Assembly: GCA_002717445.1 (NCBI GenBank)
Contig: PBDY01000009.1
Location: 9,718 to 44,297 of the forward strand
Direction: 5' to 3'
Source: Gammaproteobacteria bacterium
GTDB taxonomy: Bacteria > Pseudomonadota > Gammaproteobacteria > Steroidobacterales > UBA11654
Length of the DNA stretch: 34,580 bases
The notes beneath the pieces were generated by a model. The model was not told where the DNA came from. It searched no databases and saw only the letters and a program-made list of their open reading frames with translations. Positions 8,230 to 17,934 of this stretch are shown here, one piece after another (the stretch's first letter is position 1; each line of letters opens with the position of its first letter). A program made the position numbers and the translations under genes.

Positions 8230-9735
8230 ATGAACAACAAGCATGAACTTCCAATAAGCGAAGAAACTAGAAAATTTTTAGAATCAAAGCACCTTTTATT
8301 CATCAATGGTGAATGGATAGAATCGTCTTCGGGTGAGATTATTCCAGTTGTGGATCCAGCAACCGAGGAGAAAATAGCAGAGGTTCAATCAGGAACAAAA
8401 GACGATATTGATCTCGCGGTAAGATCTGCAAGGAATGCTTTAGAGGCTGAATGGTCTAAGATTCCCTCACATGATAGGGCTCAGATTCTTCATCGATTAT
8501 CCGATGAAATTGAAGCCAATTTTTCAGTTCTTTCTGAGCTAGAGGTCTTGGATAATGGTATGCCTATGCAGCTTGCACAATACTCCATTGCTAGTCATGG
8601 CGTAACACTATTACGATACTTTGCGAGTTGGGCACCAAAGATTCATGGTAAAACGATACCCGTCTCACCAGGCGGTGTAATGAATGGGGACTCTTTAACA
8701 TACACAAAAAGGGAGCCCATAGGTGTTGTTGGCGCAATCATTCCATGGAATTCTCCACTGATCTTTGCAATCTTAAAGCTTGCTCCTGCTCTTGCAGCCG
8801 GATGCACAGTTGTGCTTAAGCCTGCTGAACTGACTCCATTGACCGCATTATACTTTGCTCATTTAATTGAAAAATCCGGAATACCAAAAGGTGTCGTGAA
8901 CATTGTGACTGGATTTGGCGAAACAGCAGGAGATGCGCTCGCAAAACACGAAGATGTAGATAAAATCACGTTCACCGGATCAACTGAAGTTGGAAAGAAG
9001 ATCGTCTCATCTTCTGTCGGTAATTTAAAAAAAGTCACCCTTGAATTGGGTGGCAAAAGCCCCGTTGTTGTTTTTAATGATGCCGACCTCGAGAAAACAA
9101 TTCCCGGTGTTGCAAGAGCTTGTTTTTTTCTTCAGGGCCAAAACTGTATGGCTGGAACCAGGGTATTTGTTCATGAAGATATACATGATGAATTGGTTGA
9201 AGGGGTTAAAAATATGGCAGAGGCCTTTCAAATTGGTCATGGATTGATACAGACGAACGATTTTGGACCGTTGATATCGGGAGACCAAAGAAATAGAGTC
9301 ATGAAATATATCAAGCAAGGCATTTCCGAGGGTGCAACATTGGTGTGCGGCGGTCATGAAACGAATGAAAAAGGATTTTTTATCGAGCCAACAATATTCA
9401 CAGACGTTACCGCAGACATGGCAATCGCGAGAGATGAGATATTTGGTCCTGTATTGTGCATTGAAAAATTCAATAATGAGTCACTTGAAGCAATCGCGAA
9501 GAGAGCCAATGAAACCACATATGGTTTATCAGGAAGCGTCTGGACCAATGACATTGCTACTGGCCATAGAATGGCTGCTTTGATCGATTCCGGGCAGGTC
9601 AGCATAAACTGCCATGCTGCAGTTGATCCAGCAATTCCCTTTGGTGGGAATAAACAATCCGGTTGGGGCAGAGAGTTTGGTGAAGAAGGTTTAGGCGCTT
9701 ACTTGAAAACGAAGGCCACCACAGTCATATACTGA
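8230..9735 (+). CDS. Aldehyde dehydrogenase (NAD-dependent ALDH superfamily)
   Basis: VVGAIIPWNSPL, FTGSTEVGKKI, LELGGKSPVVVF, catalytic FFLQGQNCMAGTR, EIFGPVLCI, FGGNKQSGWGREFGEEGL. Confidence 0.95.
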   Translation: MNNKHELPISEETRKFLESKHLLFINGEWIESSSGEIIPVVDPATEEKIAEVQSGTKDDIDLAVRSARNALEAEWSKIPSHDRAQILHRLSDEIEANFSVLSELEVLDNGMPMQLAQYSIASHGVTLLRYFASWAPKIHGKTIPVSPGGVMNGDSLTYTKREPIGVVGAIIPWNSPLIFAILKLAPALAAGCTVVLKPAELTPLTALYFAHLIEKSGIPKGVVNIVTGFGETAGDALAKHEDVDKITFTGSTEVGKKIVSSSVGNLKKVTLELGGKSPVVVFNDADLEKTIPGVARACFFLQGQNCMAGTRVFVHEDIHDELVEGVKNMAEAFQIGHGLIQTNDFGPLISGDQRNRVMKYIKQGISEGATLVCGGHETNEKGFFIEPTIFTDVTADMAIARDEIFGPVLCIEKFNNESLEAIAKRANETTYGLSGSVWTNDIATGHRMAALIDSGQVSINCHAAVDPAIPFGGNKQSGWGREFGEEGLGAYLKTKATTVIY

Positions 9736-9736
9736 T

Positions 9737-10447
9737 TTACCAAGGAACTTCGTTTCCAAATCGATCTAAAAACTTTCCGCTATCATTAGGGCTAATTGAC
9801 TCAAACATTATTTGTTGTTCAGTAACGCTAACATCAGGATCGACTTCAGCTTCCTCTCCTCCTAGGTGTGTTTTGCACCATCCCGGAGCCAGTGCGATGA
9901 CAGTGATGTCCTTCCAGTCAATCGACATTCCCTTTGATAAAATATTCAATCCAGCTTTACTCGCTCTATAGGAATAGAGTCCACCAAAATTATTTTGTTG
10001 CACTGAGCCAAGATCGCTCGACATCATAATCAAAATTTTCTTTTTGCTCATAGCGATTTGATTATAAAAGGCTGTTGCGACCTTGAATGGAGCCAGAAGG
10101 TTGACTTCTAGAATGTCTCTCCAAATTTCATAATCCATATGCTCTATATTCTGATATCCCATTCCTTCAGGCACTCCTTTTGGCCCTAAAGTTCCAGCAT
10201 TATTGATGAGTATATCGATCGGTTTTTCGTGATATTTTTCGCTTAAAGCAGTAATTTCATCAAAATTTGTTACGTCAAGTTTCTCAATGGAGATATTTTT
10301 AGGAAATTGATCTTTTAGCTCTAGAAGTTCTTTTGATTGTTCTGGTTTCCTTGAGCAAGCTATGATTTCCCAATTTTTTTCTGAATATTGCCTCACGTGC
10401 TCAAACCCAAGGCCTCGATTGGCTCCTGTAACAAATACTGTTGGCAT
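9737..10447 (-). CDS. SDR-family short-chain dehydrogenase
   Basis: MPTVFVTGANRGLGFEHVRQYSEKNWEII...INNAGTLG...YSYRASKAGLNIL (YxxxK); ORF track starts at 10480 but MPTVFVTG (10447) is the natural SDR N-terminus. Confidence 0.9.
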   Translation of the reverse strand: MPTVFVTGANRGLGFEHVRQYSEKNWEIIACSRKPEQSKELLELKDQFPKNISIEKLDVTNFDEITALSEKYHEKPIDILINNAGTLGPKGVPEGMGYQNIEHMDYEIWRDILEVNLLAPFKVATAFYNQIAMSKKKILIMMSSDLGSVQQNNFGGLYSYRASKAGLNILSKGMSIDWKDITVIALAPGWCKTHLGGEEAEVDPDVSVTEQQIMFESISPNDSGKFLDRFGNEVPW

Positions 10448-10495
10448 GATATTCTCCATAAAATAGAATCTGCTTATCATAACAAATTCTAACTA

Positions 10496-11104
10496 ATGGA
10501 AAATGCATCAAAGGTGAAAGATATGTCTCAACCAAATCATTTGTCAGCTCTTAAGATCACAGACGATATTCAAATAGAAAAGCTGAGAAAAGAAACACAG
10601 GATTATTTTAATGAATGTGAAGAGAAATTAGGGTTTATACCTAATGTTCTTCTGGCTTATGCTCATGATGAGAAGAAACTTGATCAATTTATGGGGCTTT
10701 ATAACAACCTCATGCTGGATGATTCAGGTTTGACAAAACTTGAGCGTGAAATGATTGCGGTTGTTGTATCATCATTTAACCGTTGTTTTTACTGCATGGT
10801 TGCTCACGGCGCAGCCGTAAGACATATGTCCAAAGATCCGATCTTGGGTGAGCTGTTGGTTATGAATTATAAGACAGCTGTTTTGAGTGATAGACATCTA
10901 GCGATGTTAGATTTTGCATGGAAAATCTCTGAGAGCCCAGAGAAGATAACTGATTCTGACCGTGAGCATTTAAAAAACAATGGATTTGATGAGCATGATA
11001 TTTGGGATATTGCTGCTGTTGCCTCATTCTATAATATGACCAATAGGATGGCTTCAGCGATCGATTTAATGCCAAATACCGGATATCATCACAAAGCGAG
11101 GTAA
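10496..11104 (+). CDS. Peroxidase-related / AhpD-like carboxymuconolactone decarboxylase-family protein
   Basis: LGFIPNVLLAYAHDEKKLDQFMGLYNNLM...LTKLEREMIAVVVSSFNRCFYCMVAHGAAVR, with CxxC followed by H as in AhpD-like proteins. Confidence 0.88.
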   Translation: MENASKVKDMSQPNHLSALKITDDIQIEKLRKETQDYFNECEEKLGFIPNVLLAYAHDEKKLDQFMGLYNNLMLDDSGLTKLEREMIAVVVSSFNRCFYCMVAHGAAVRHMSKDPILGELLVMNYKTAVLSDRHLAMLDFAWKISESPEKITDSDREHLKNNGFDEHDIWDIAAVASFYNMTNRMASAIDLMPNTGYHHKAR

Positions 11105-11109
11105 TTATT

Positions 11110-11937
11110 ATGGAATTTAATCTAGACGGAAATCTATGGAATCAGTTTTCAGAGCTACTCAGCTCTTTTGGAATCAGTTTATTTATTGCTTTATGTATCC
11201 TAATCATAGGGCGACAGGCTGTTAAAATCCTGATAAAGATAATCTCTTCTGCCTTGGAACGATCGAATACAGAAGATACTGTGAGAATATTTGTCACGAA
11301 TCTTTTGAATACTTTATTGATGATTGTGATTTTCATTGCTGCGATCAATCAATTGGGTATAGAAACGACTTCGATCATAGCGGTTTTAGGTGCTGCAGGC
11401 CTTGCAATCGGTCTTGCGCTTCAAGGCTCGCTTTCTAACTTTGCAGCAGGCATTCTGATAGTAATCTATCGACCATATAAGGTTGGAGATTATATTCAGG
11501 CAGACAATCATCTCGGAACAGTCGATGACATTCAGATCTTCTCAACCGTTTTAAGAACTCCTGATAATAAAGTAGTGGTTGTTCCAAACGGAAGCATCAT
11601 GAATGGAAGCATTGTTAATTTTTCTAACCAAGATGAAAGGCGAATTGATATGGTTATCGGATGTAGTTATGACGATGATATTGATAAGGTTAAGGCGGTG
11701 CTCGCAGATGTTTTATCAAAGGATGACAGAATATTGAGTGAGCCTAAGCCTAGAATTGCTTTATCTGAGTTGGCTGATAGCAGTGTGAATTTTATAGTCA
11801 GGCCTTGGGTGAAGAATTCGGAATACATCGATGTCCATTACTCATTGCTTGAAGAGATTAAGAAAAGATTTGACCAGGAAGGGATATCAATACCGTATCC
11901 GCAAAGTGACGTGCATATCCACAATCACTCTGAGTGA
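11110..11937 (+). CDS. mscS: Small-conductance mechanosensitive channel (MscS family)
   Basis: IIAVLGAAGLAIGLALQGSLSNFAAGILIVIYRPYKVGDYIQ...VVPNGSIMNGSIVNFS; canonical MscS TM3/beta domain. Confidence 0.95.
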   Translation: MEFNLDGNLWNQFSELLSSFGISLFIALCILIIGRQAVKILIKIISSALERSNTEDTVRIFVTNLLNTLLMIVIFIAAINQLGIETTSIIAVLGAAGLAIGLALQGSLSNFAAGILIVIYRPYKVGDYIQADNHLGTVDDIQIFSTVLRTPDNKVVVVPNGSIMNGSIVNFSNQDERRIDMVIGCSYDDDIDKVKAVLADVLSKDDRILSEPKPRIALSELADSSVNFIVRPWVKNSEYIDVHYSLLEEIKKRFDQEGISIPYPQSDVHIHNHSE

Positions 11938-11943
11938 TTGTGG
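11919..11943. repeat. Perfect inverted repeat CCACAATCACT-CTG-AGTGATTGTGG spanning the mscS stop codon
   Basis: 11-bp perfect arms with 3-nt loop (12+1+12 as a palindrome); lies between convergent mscS and hyuB; no obvious U-tract. Confidence 0.85.
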
Positions 11944-11969
11944 AATAAGCATTTATTATTGTCAGAGTC

Positions 11970-13850
11970 TTATGAGGCAGTCATCCACTTCTGGAATTTA
12001 GGATCCGCAGGCGCCTCTAAGCCTGTTTCTTCTTTACATCTTCCTTTCAGTTCCTTAATTGAGCTAAAGCCTTTATCGAATAACTTAGGTTTACCTCTTA
12101 ATTTCATTTTCTCAACTCTAAGTTTTGTTGTGGCAGCTTTATTGATGCTTAAATCCTTTCTGAGGACGACGCCATAATTATCTTTCGCTCCATTTCGGGT
12201 AACAAGTCCTGCATCTACATCAAATTGAACCCTTTCTGGCTCTCTAGTGAATGGGTCACCGCAGCCACCTCCTCCCCATGTAACGTGATAGAGGGTATCC
12301 CCTTCTTCTACAGCAATTCTATCGCATTTTGATTGCAATAATTCTGTGTCACCATTTTTTCTTACCAAAGTTTTAGTGCTCCTTTCTCCAGGTAATCCTC
12401 CATTAACACCCCATGGATATGTAAGCCAGCGGTCATCGTGAATAGACACCTCGCCAGTTTCTAAAAATTTATAGGTTGTAGCTAAAGCATTTCCGCCTCT
12501 ATTATATCCTGCTCCTCCACTATCTGGGACGGTGTAATATTCTTCAATAACTACTGGGAAGTAACTTTCGAGGAATTCATTAGGTACATTGGTAAATCCA
12601 GGCCATAGTGAATGACCATCTGGACCATCACCCATTGGTTTTCCTGGTACTCCGCCAAAACCAATCATATAGAGTTGATACCATTCGCCATTCTTATCAT
12701 AACCTGAGTACATTAAATGAGGACTATCAGAAAATCCTGCACCACAAAGGAAGTCTGGTGAGCCTTGTCCCAAGAGTCCACCCAGTACATCGAATATTCT
12801 CCCTAGTGCATGAGTCCTGCAAGAGAGTGCAGCTGGGTAGTTTGGTTTAAGTAATGTGCCTTGAGGAATCCTAACTTCCATGAGGTCATAAAACCCATCA
12901 TTAAACATAATGGCTGGATCGAAGACCATTATCATGTAAACGCCACAGAACATTTTGAACATTTCCTCATTTAGAAGAAAGTTTATGGAGCTAATTGACT
13001 GAGGATCTGTTCCTTCAAAGTCAAATATTACTTTTTTGCCCTCTCTCCACATAGCACATTTAATTTTATAAGGACCCATTTCTAATCCGTCATCACAGAT
13101 GTAGTCTTCAAAGTATTGTTTTTCAGTTGGTACCGTAGTTTGAATGAGTTTACCCATTGCTTTTTTGTTTCGATCTAAGAGATCCTCAAGGGCTGAGTAG
13201 AAAGTATCATCACCAAATCGGTTAGCCATCTCTAAGACTCTTTTTTCTGCAGTTTTTATGGACGCTACAATTGCATTAAAGTCACTTTTATTCCATACAG
13301 GTAGTCGACAATTGTGAAGAATGATATTCAATATCTCTTCTTGGAGTACGTCGTCTTTAAAGATCTTGGTTGGAGGAACTCTTACGCCCTCTTCAAAGAT
13401 TTGAGTGGCATCCGTCGGGAGGCTCCCAGGCACTTTTCCACCAACGTCAGTCATATGGCCAAACATGGCAGCATAAGCAATTAATCTGCCGTCTTTAAAG
13501 ATAGGCCTTAAAACTAACCAGTCATTGGCATGACTCACTGCTCCATTACATGCGTAGGGATCATTTGTTAAGAACATATCTCCTTCCTCAATAGTTCCAT
13601 CGAAAGCTTCTTTGAAACCATGAATGAAGCTTCCAAATTGTCCCACAACCATTTTACCATCGAGGTTAGCGATCATAGGAAATTCATCACCTTGCTCTCT
13701 TATTCCAGGTGACATAGCAGTTCTAAATAAGACTGCATCCATTTCCCAACGCGCTGAGAACATAGAGTTCTCAATTACATCCAATGTAATTGGATCTAAC
13801 TTCTTTCTTTTAAATTCTTTATTATTTGTTTGTATAAGTTTTGCAGGCAT
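11970..13850 (-). CDS. hyuB: Hydantoinase B / oxoprolinase family protein
   Basis: LDPITLDVIENSMFSARWEMDAVLFRTAMSPGIREQGDEFPMIANLDGKMVVGQFGSFIHGF...GDMFLTNDPYACNGAVSHANDWLVLRPIF; HyuB family. Confidence 0.92.
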   Translation of the reverse strand: MPAKLIQTNNKEFKRKKLDPITLDVIENSMFSARWEMDAVLFRTAMSPGIREQGDEFPMIANLDGKMVVGQFGSFIHGFKEAFDGTIEEGDMFLTNDPYACNGAVSHANDWLVLRPIFKDGRLIAYAAMFGHMTDVGGKVPGSLPTDATQIFEEGVRVPPTKIFKDDVLQEEILNIILHNCRLPVWNKSDFNAIVASIKTAEKRVLEMANRFGDDTFYSALEDLLDRNKKAMGKLIQTTVPTEKQYFEDYICDDGLEMGPYKIKCAMWREGKKVIFDFEGTDPQSISSINFLLNEEMFKMFCGVYMIMVFDPAIMFNDGFYDLMEVRIPQGTLLKPNYPAALSCRTHALGRIFDVLGGLLGQGSPDFLCGAGFSDSPHLMYSGYDKNGEWYQLYMIGFGGVPGKPMGDGPDGHSLWPGFTNVPNEFLESYFPVVIEEYYTVPDSGGAGYNRGGNALATTYKFLETGEVSIHDDRWLTYPWGVNGGLPGERSTKTLVRKNGDTELLQSKCDRIAVEEGDTLYHVTWGGGGCGDPFTREPERVQFDVDAGLVTRNGAKDNYGVVLRKDLSINKAATTKLRVEKMKLRGKPKLFDKGFSSIKELKGRCKEETGLEAPADPKFQKWMTAS

Positions 13851-13861
13851 CTTTATCTCCG

Positions 13862-15937
13862 TTATGCTTCAGGCGTGATTAAAATATTACCAAGTTTATC
13901 AACTTTACCTTTGTGCTTTGACAAAATAAGAGTTGTTGAGTCCATTTCCATAACAATTGCTGGACCTTTGATCACATTTCCATATTTTAGTTTTGAGCGA
14001 TCATAAATTGTAGCTTTTTGATTTTTGCCATCCATGAATACTTTTGTATCATCTGAAATGATAGATACTTTAGAAGGCTTAGGTCCTCCTCTTCCAACGG
14101 ACGGTGCTTTAACTGACAGGGCTTTGTCTTTAACGACCGCCCTTAGGTTTACTAGTTCTTTTTCTTCTTCCAAAGAAAAGGTAAAGAGTTGTTCATGCAG
14201 TTCGTCAAATTTTTCACCTATTGCATCTAAGCCAGCCTTCTTTAATTCTGAAAGTTCAAAATCAACGTTGATCGTAAGACCTTGACCAAGATATCTCAAG
14301 TCTACCTGGAAAGTTGTTGTCCTCTTATTTTTCGGAACACCTTCAGCATCTAATGTTTTGGAAGCTTTCTTAGCAAGGTCTTCAAAGATTTTTACTATTT
14401 CTTTTTTGCTCGTGTCTGAGAACCTCCTGATAAATGACATTGATGCTTCATCTTGAATGTTAGTTGTAACATCACCATATGCACAGAGTACACCTGGACC
14501 AGGTGGGATAATCACTGGCCAAGAATTGGTAAGCTTACCGAGTGCGTTAGCATGTAATGGACCCGCTCCCCCAAACCCAATTAATGCGAAATCCCTTGGG
14601 TCGTAGCCTTTTTCAACAGAAACCAAACGAAGAGCCCCATACATATTCTCATTGACGATATCTATGATTCCAGCTGCTGCTTGTTTAAGGGATAAACCTA
14701 ATGATTTAGCAACTGGCTTTATTGACTCTTCAGCAAGATCTTTTCTTATTTTCCAGTCCTCATCTCCACCAAGTGCAACATATTCAGATGGTATATAGCC
14801 AAGCACAACATTTGCGTCGGTTACTGTGGGCTCAATACCGCCTTTGTTATAGGCCGCTGGGCCTGGTGCAGCACCAGCACTTTGTGGCCCGACTCTAAGA
14901 GCCCCAGTTAATTCAGGAACATGAGCAATTGAACCTCCTCCTGCTCCCACAGTCCTCACATCAACTGATGACGCTCTTACCGTGACATCTCCAACTGAGG
15001 TTTCACGGCTTTGTTCTGCAACACCGTCTTTAACTAAGGATACATCTGTTGAAGTGCCCCCCATATCAAATGTCATGAGGTTTTCAAAACCCGCTTGTTT
15101 TGCAATCCATATTGCCCCAGATACACCTCCAGCAGGCCCACTCATCAATAGGTTTACAGGAGAGTCTGAAGATGCCTTTGCAGAGGCAAGACCACCATCT
15201 GACCGAAGAATACGAAGCTTTACATCTTTCATTCTCCTCTTGAGACCTTTTTGAAGATTCTTCACGTATTCAGCAACTTTAGGCCTTACATATGAGTTTG
15301 CTACTGTAGTGATGGTTCTCTCGTACTCTTGCATTTCAGGAACCACTTCGGATGACAATGAAACAGGAATCTTAGGCAAAAGCTTTTTCTTTTGAATAAC
15401 TTTCTTTATTTCTTTTTCATGCTTGTCATTTGCATATGAATTAATCAATGAGATTGTGATTGCTTCGACACCTTTGTTAGACAATGCTTTGATGTCTTTT
15501 GCTAGTTGACCAACTTTAAGTTTTGACAATACCTCACCTTTTGCTGAGATCCTCTCATCAGCCTCAATTGTTAAAGCCAATGGAGCGAGAGGGTTACTCT
15601 TATTATAGATTACCCAGCCACCAAGACCGCCAGGAACAAATGAACGAGCTATCTGAAGAACTTGACGATACCCTTTTGTGGTTATTAGTCCAACCTTAGC
15701 GCCCGTTTCTGTCAATATAGTATTTGTGGCGACAGTTGTTCCGTGCATCACGGTATTTATTTGAGATGGATCCACGTCTGCATTTGCACATACTCGCTTG
15801 ATCCCATTGAAAACTCCGATGGAAGAATCCTCTGGTGTACTGGGTACTTTTGCTGTGTGAAGTTCTCCAGATTTCTCGTTGACGAGCAAGAGATCGGTGA
15901 AAGTTCCCCCTACATCAACTCCAAGTCGATAACTCAT
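13862..15937 (-). CDS. hyuA: Hydantoinase A / oxoprolinase family protein
   Basis: MSYRLGVDVGGTFTDLLLVNEKSGELHTAKVPSTPEDSSIGVFNGIKRV...MHGTTVATNTILTETGAKVGLITTKGYRQVLQIAR...FDMGGTSTDVSLV; HyuA family. Confidence 0.93.
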   Translation of the reverse strand: MSYRLGVDVGGTFTDLLLVNEKSGELHTAKVPSTPEDSSIGVFNGIKRVCANADVDPSQINTVMHGTTVATNTILTETGAKVGLITTKGYRQVLQIARSFVPGGLGGWVIYNKSNPLAPLALTIEADERISAKGEVLSKLKVGQLAKDIKALSNKGVEAITISLINSYANDKHEKEIKKVIQKKKLLPKIPVSLSSEVVPEMQEYERTITTVANSYVRPKVAEYVKNLQKGLKRRMKDVKLRILRSDGGLASAKASSDSPVNLLMSGPAGGVSGAIWIAKQAGFENLMTFDMGGTSTDVSLVKDGVAEQSRETSVGDVTVRASSVDVRTVGAGGGSIAHVPELTGALRVGPQSAGAAPGPAAYNKGGIEPTVTDANVVLGYIPSEYVALGGDEDWKIRKDLAEESIKPVAKSLGLSLKQAAAGIIDIVNENMYGALRLVSVEKGYDPRDFALIGFGGAGPLHANALGKLTNSWPVIIPPGPGVLCAYGDVTTNIQDEASMSFIRRFSDTSKKEIVKIFEDLAKKASKTLDAEGVPKNKRTTTFQVDLRYLGQGLTINVDFELSELKKAGLDAIGEKFDELHEQLFTFSLEEEKELVNLRAVVKDKALSVKAPSVGRGGPKPSKVSIISDDTKVFMDGKNQKATIYDRSKLKYGNVIKGPAIVMEMDSTTLILSKHKGKVDKLGNILITPEA

Positions 15938-16051
15938 ATTTTCTCCTATTTTTTATATCGAACTAAATTCATAGTTTATTTTTTTAGCTCGACCTTTTCT
16001 TTGAATTATTTGAGATAGTACCTTAAAAAAGAATCTACAATAATCATACTT

Positions 16052-16969
16052 TTATTGTATGTTTATTTCAGCATTTTCTGGGAATATTCCTGCTTTTGGC
16101 ACCATTGCTGGAACAGCTCTGCCAAGTTGAGATTCTAGCCACTCAGAGTTTTTGACGACTTGATTGAGATCAACGCCTGTTTCTACCCCAGATCTGTTTA
16201 GCATGTAAAGCAAATCATCCGTCGGTATATTTCCTGTAGCCTTGGGTGCAAATGGGCATCCGCCGATTCCTCCAGTTGAGGCATCAATAATCGTAACCCC
16301 TGCTTCGATTGCTGCTGCAGCATTTGCTAAGCCTGTGTTTCTTGTATTATGCAGATGTGTTCTCAGTGGCAAATTCGGAGCAAGATCTTTGATCAATGAA
16401 AATGTTTGCTTTATTTGATTGGGAACTGCGACACCCACGCTGTCGGCTAAACCGATGATGTCAGGATTTCCTTCCAGGACCTTTTCTGCAATAACGGCAA
16501 TATGTTCTGGATCTACTTCTCCTTCATATGGGCAGCCAAATGAACATGCAATCAAAACATTTGTTCGTATCCCTGATGTCTTAGCTTCGTCAGCAATTTC
16601 TAACCAGTTATCAATCGACTGCTGGGTGACTACACCCTGATTTTTCATATTGTATGTGTCAGTGCTGACAATGACCATTCCAACCTCTTTGATTCCACAG
16701 TCTTTGGCACGCTGGAAGCCTCTTTGATTCATGATGAGTCCAATGTATGAAACATCATCATGCTCTGGCAAGCTTGCCACAAGATCTTCTGCATCAGCCA
16801 TTTGAGGCACTTTCTTTGGATGAACGAAGCTTGTTACCTCAATGTTCTTAATTCCAGCATTGATTGACCTGGTGATGAACTCTTTTTTGACTTCAGTTGA
16901 AAGGAGCTCAGGCTCGCTCTGAAGCCCATCTCTTGGCCCTACCTCACAAATTGAAACTTTTGACACCAT
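16052..16969 (-). CDS. Hydroxymethylglutaryl-CoA lyase (HMGL-like aldolase)
   Basis: VSICEVGPRDGLQSEPELLSTEVKKEFITRSINAGIKNIEVTSFVHPKKVPQMADAEDLV...IDASTGGIGGCPFAPKATGNIPTDDLLYML; HMG-CoA lyase signature GGCPFAPxATGN. Confidence 0.95.
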   Translation of the reverse strand: MVSKVSICEVGPRDGLQSEPELLSTEVKKEFITRSINAGIKNIEVTSFVHPKKVPQMADAEDLVASLPEHDDVSYIGLIMNQRGFQRAKDCGIKEVGMVIVSTDTYNMKNQGVVTQQSIDNWLEIADEAKTSGIRTNVLIACSFGCPYEGEVDPEHIAVIAEKVLEGNPDIIGLADSVGVAVPNQIKQTFSLIKDLAPNLPLRTHLHNTRNTGLANAAAAIEAGVTIIDASTGGIGGCPFAPKATGNIPTDDLLYMLNRSGVETGVDLNQVVKNSEWLESQLGRAVPAMVPKAGIFPENAEINIQ

Positions 16970-17051
16970 TCGACTCCTTTTTGTTATCTAGATTTGATCA
17001 AGTGTATACAAATATTATGATATTCTCTATCTTTTGGATTGGTGTCATATC

Positions 17052-17924
17052 ATGCAAGTAGGACGCATTACAGCAGTTACAATAACCACGCCCGATTTGG
17101 ATCGGGTTATTGATATTTATTCAAATTATCTGAACTATCGCTTGGTTTATTCGACAAAAGTAAATTCTGATCAAGCAAGAAGTTGGGATGCTGAAAACAT
17201 TGAGAATGCTGAAATGATTTACATGAGTCCAGAAGGATCAAATGATTTTTTCTTTCGATTCGTTGAGCAATCCATTGATCCCAGTTATGTTCCATTTGGA
17301 ACGCACGGATGGAACGCAGCAGAGCTGATTGTAAAAGACGTCGATGAATCAGCTAAGAAATTAATCGATTCACCATTTGAGATCATTGGTGAGCCGGCAG
17401 ATTTGTCCTTCACGGATCAGATCAGGGCGATGCAAATCATGGGCCCATCTAAGGAAATTCTTTATCTGACTCAATTTAAATCTAAATTGGATGAGTTTGA
17501 TAGCCCCACTCCAAGATGTGACATCGATCAAACATTCATTGTCATTCTTGCCGGAGAAAATATAGATAAGATGCAATCCTTCTTTAACGAAACACTGTCT
17601 ATAGAAAGAGCGCCGCCTATGCAGTCAAGAATTCGAGCAATTTCAAAAGTTTTTAATCTTCCAGAAGATACTCAATACAAATCCGCTGCTTTGGCAATCA
17701 GAGGACAATCATTAATAGAACTGGATGAAATGCCACCCGATGCTGTCCCAAGAAGATTTCATTCAGGTTACCTGCCATCCGGTATCTCAATTGTAAGTTT
17801 TATTGCTCACGAAGCAGAATTTCTTCAGAAAACATATGATTCGAATATTCCAAGTTTTGAGAAAGTTGGGGCAAATACAATAAAAGGAAGCAGCGGTGAG
17901 TTAATCGAGTTACTCTACGCCTAG
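17052..17924 (+). CDS. VOC/glyoxalase-fold protein with two tandem VOC-like halves
   Basis: MQVGRITAVTITTPDLDRVIDIYSNYLNYRLVYS... and a second half TFIVILAGENIDKMQSFFNETLSIER...; ORF-track start 17034, but ATG 17052 is a better N-terminus. Confidence 0.75.
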   Translation: MQVGRITAVTITTPDLDRVIDIYSNYLNYRLVYSTKVNSDQARSWDAENIENAEMIYMSPEGSNDFFFRFVEQSIDPSYVPFGTHGWNAAELIVKDVDESAKKLIDSPFEIIGEPADLSFTDQIRAMQIMGPSKEILYLTQFKSKLDEFDSPTPRCDIDQTFIVILAGENIDKMQSFFNETLSIERAPPMQSRIRAISKVFNLPEDTQYKSAALAIRGQSLIELDEMPPDAVPRRFHSGYLPSGISIVSFIAHEAEFLQKTYDSNIPSFEKVGANTIKGSSGELIELLYA

Positions 17925-17934
17925 GAGACATTAT

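Noticed and set aside
16054-16070. CATAC...GTATG hairpin at the end of the HMG-CoA lyase gene as a terminator
   Set aside because: Only 5 bp, A/T-rich, with the T-tract too far away.
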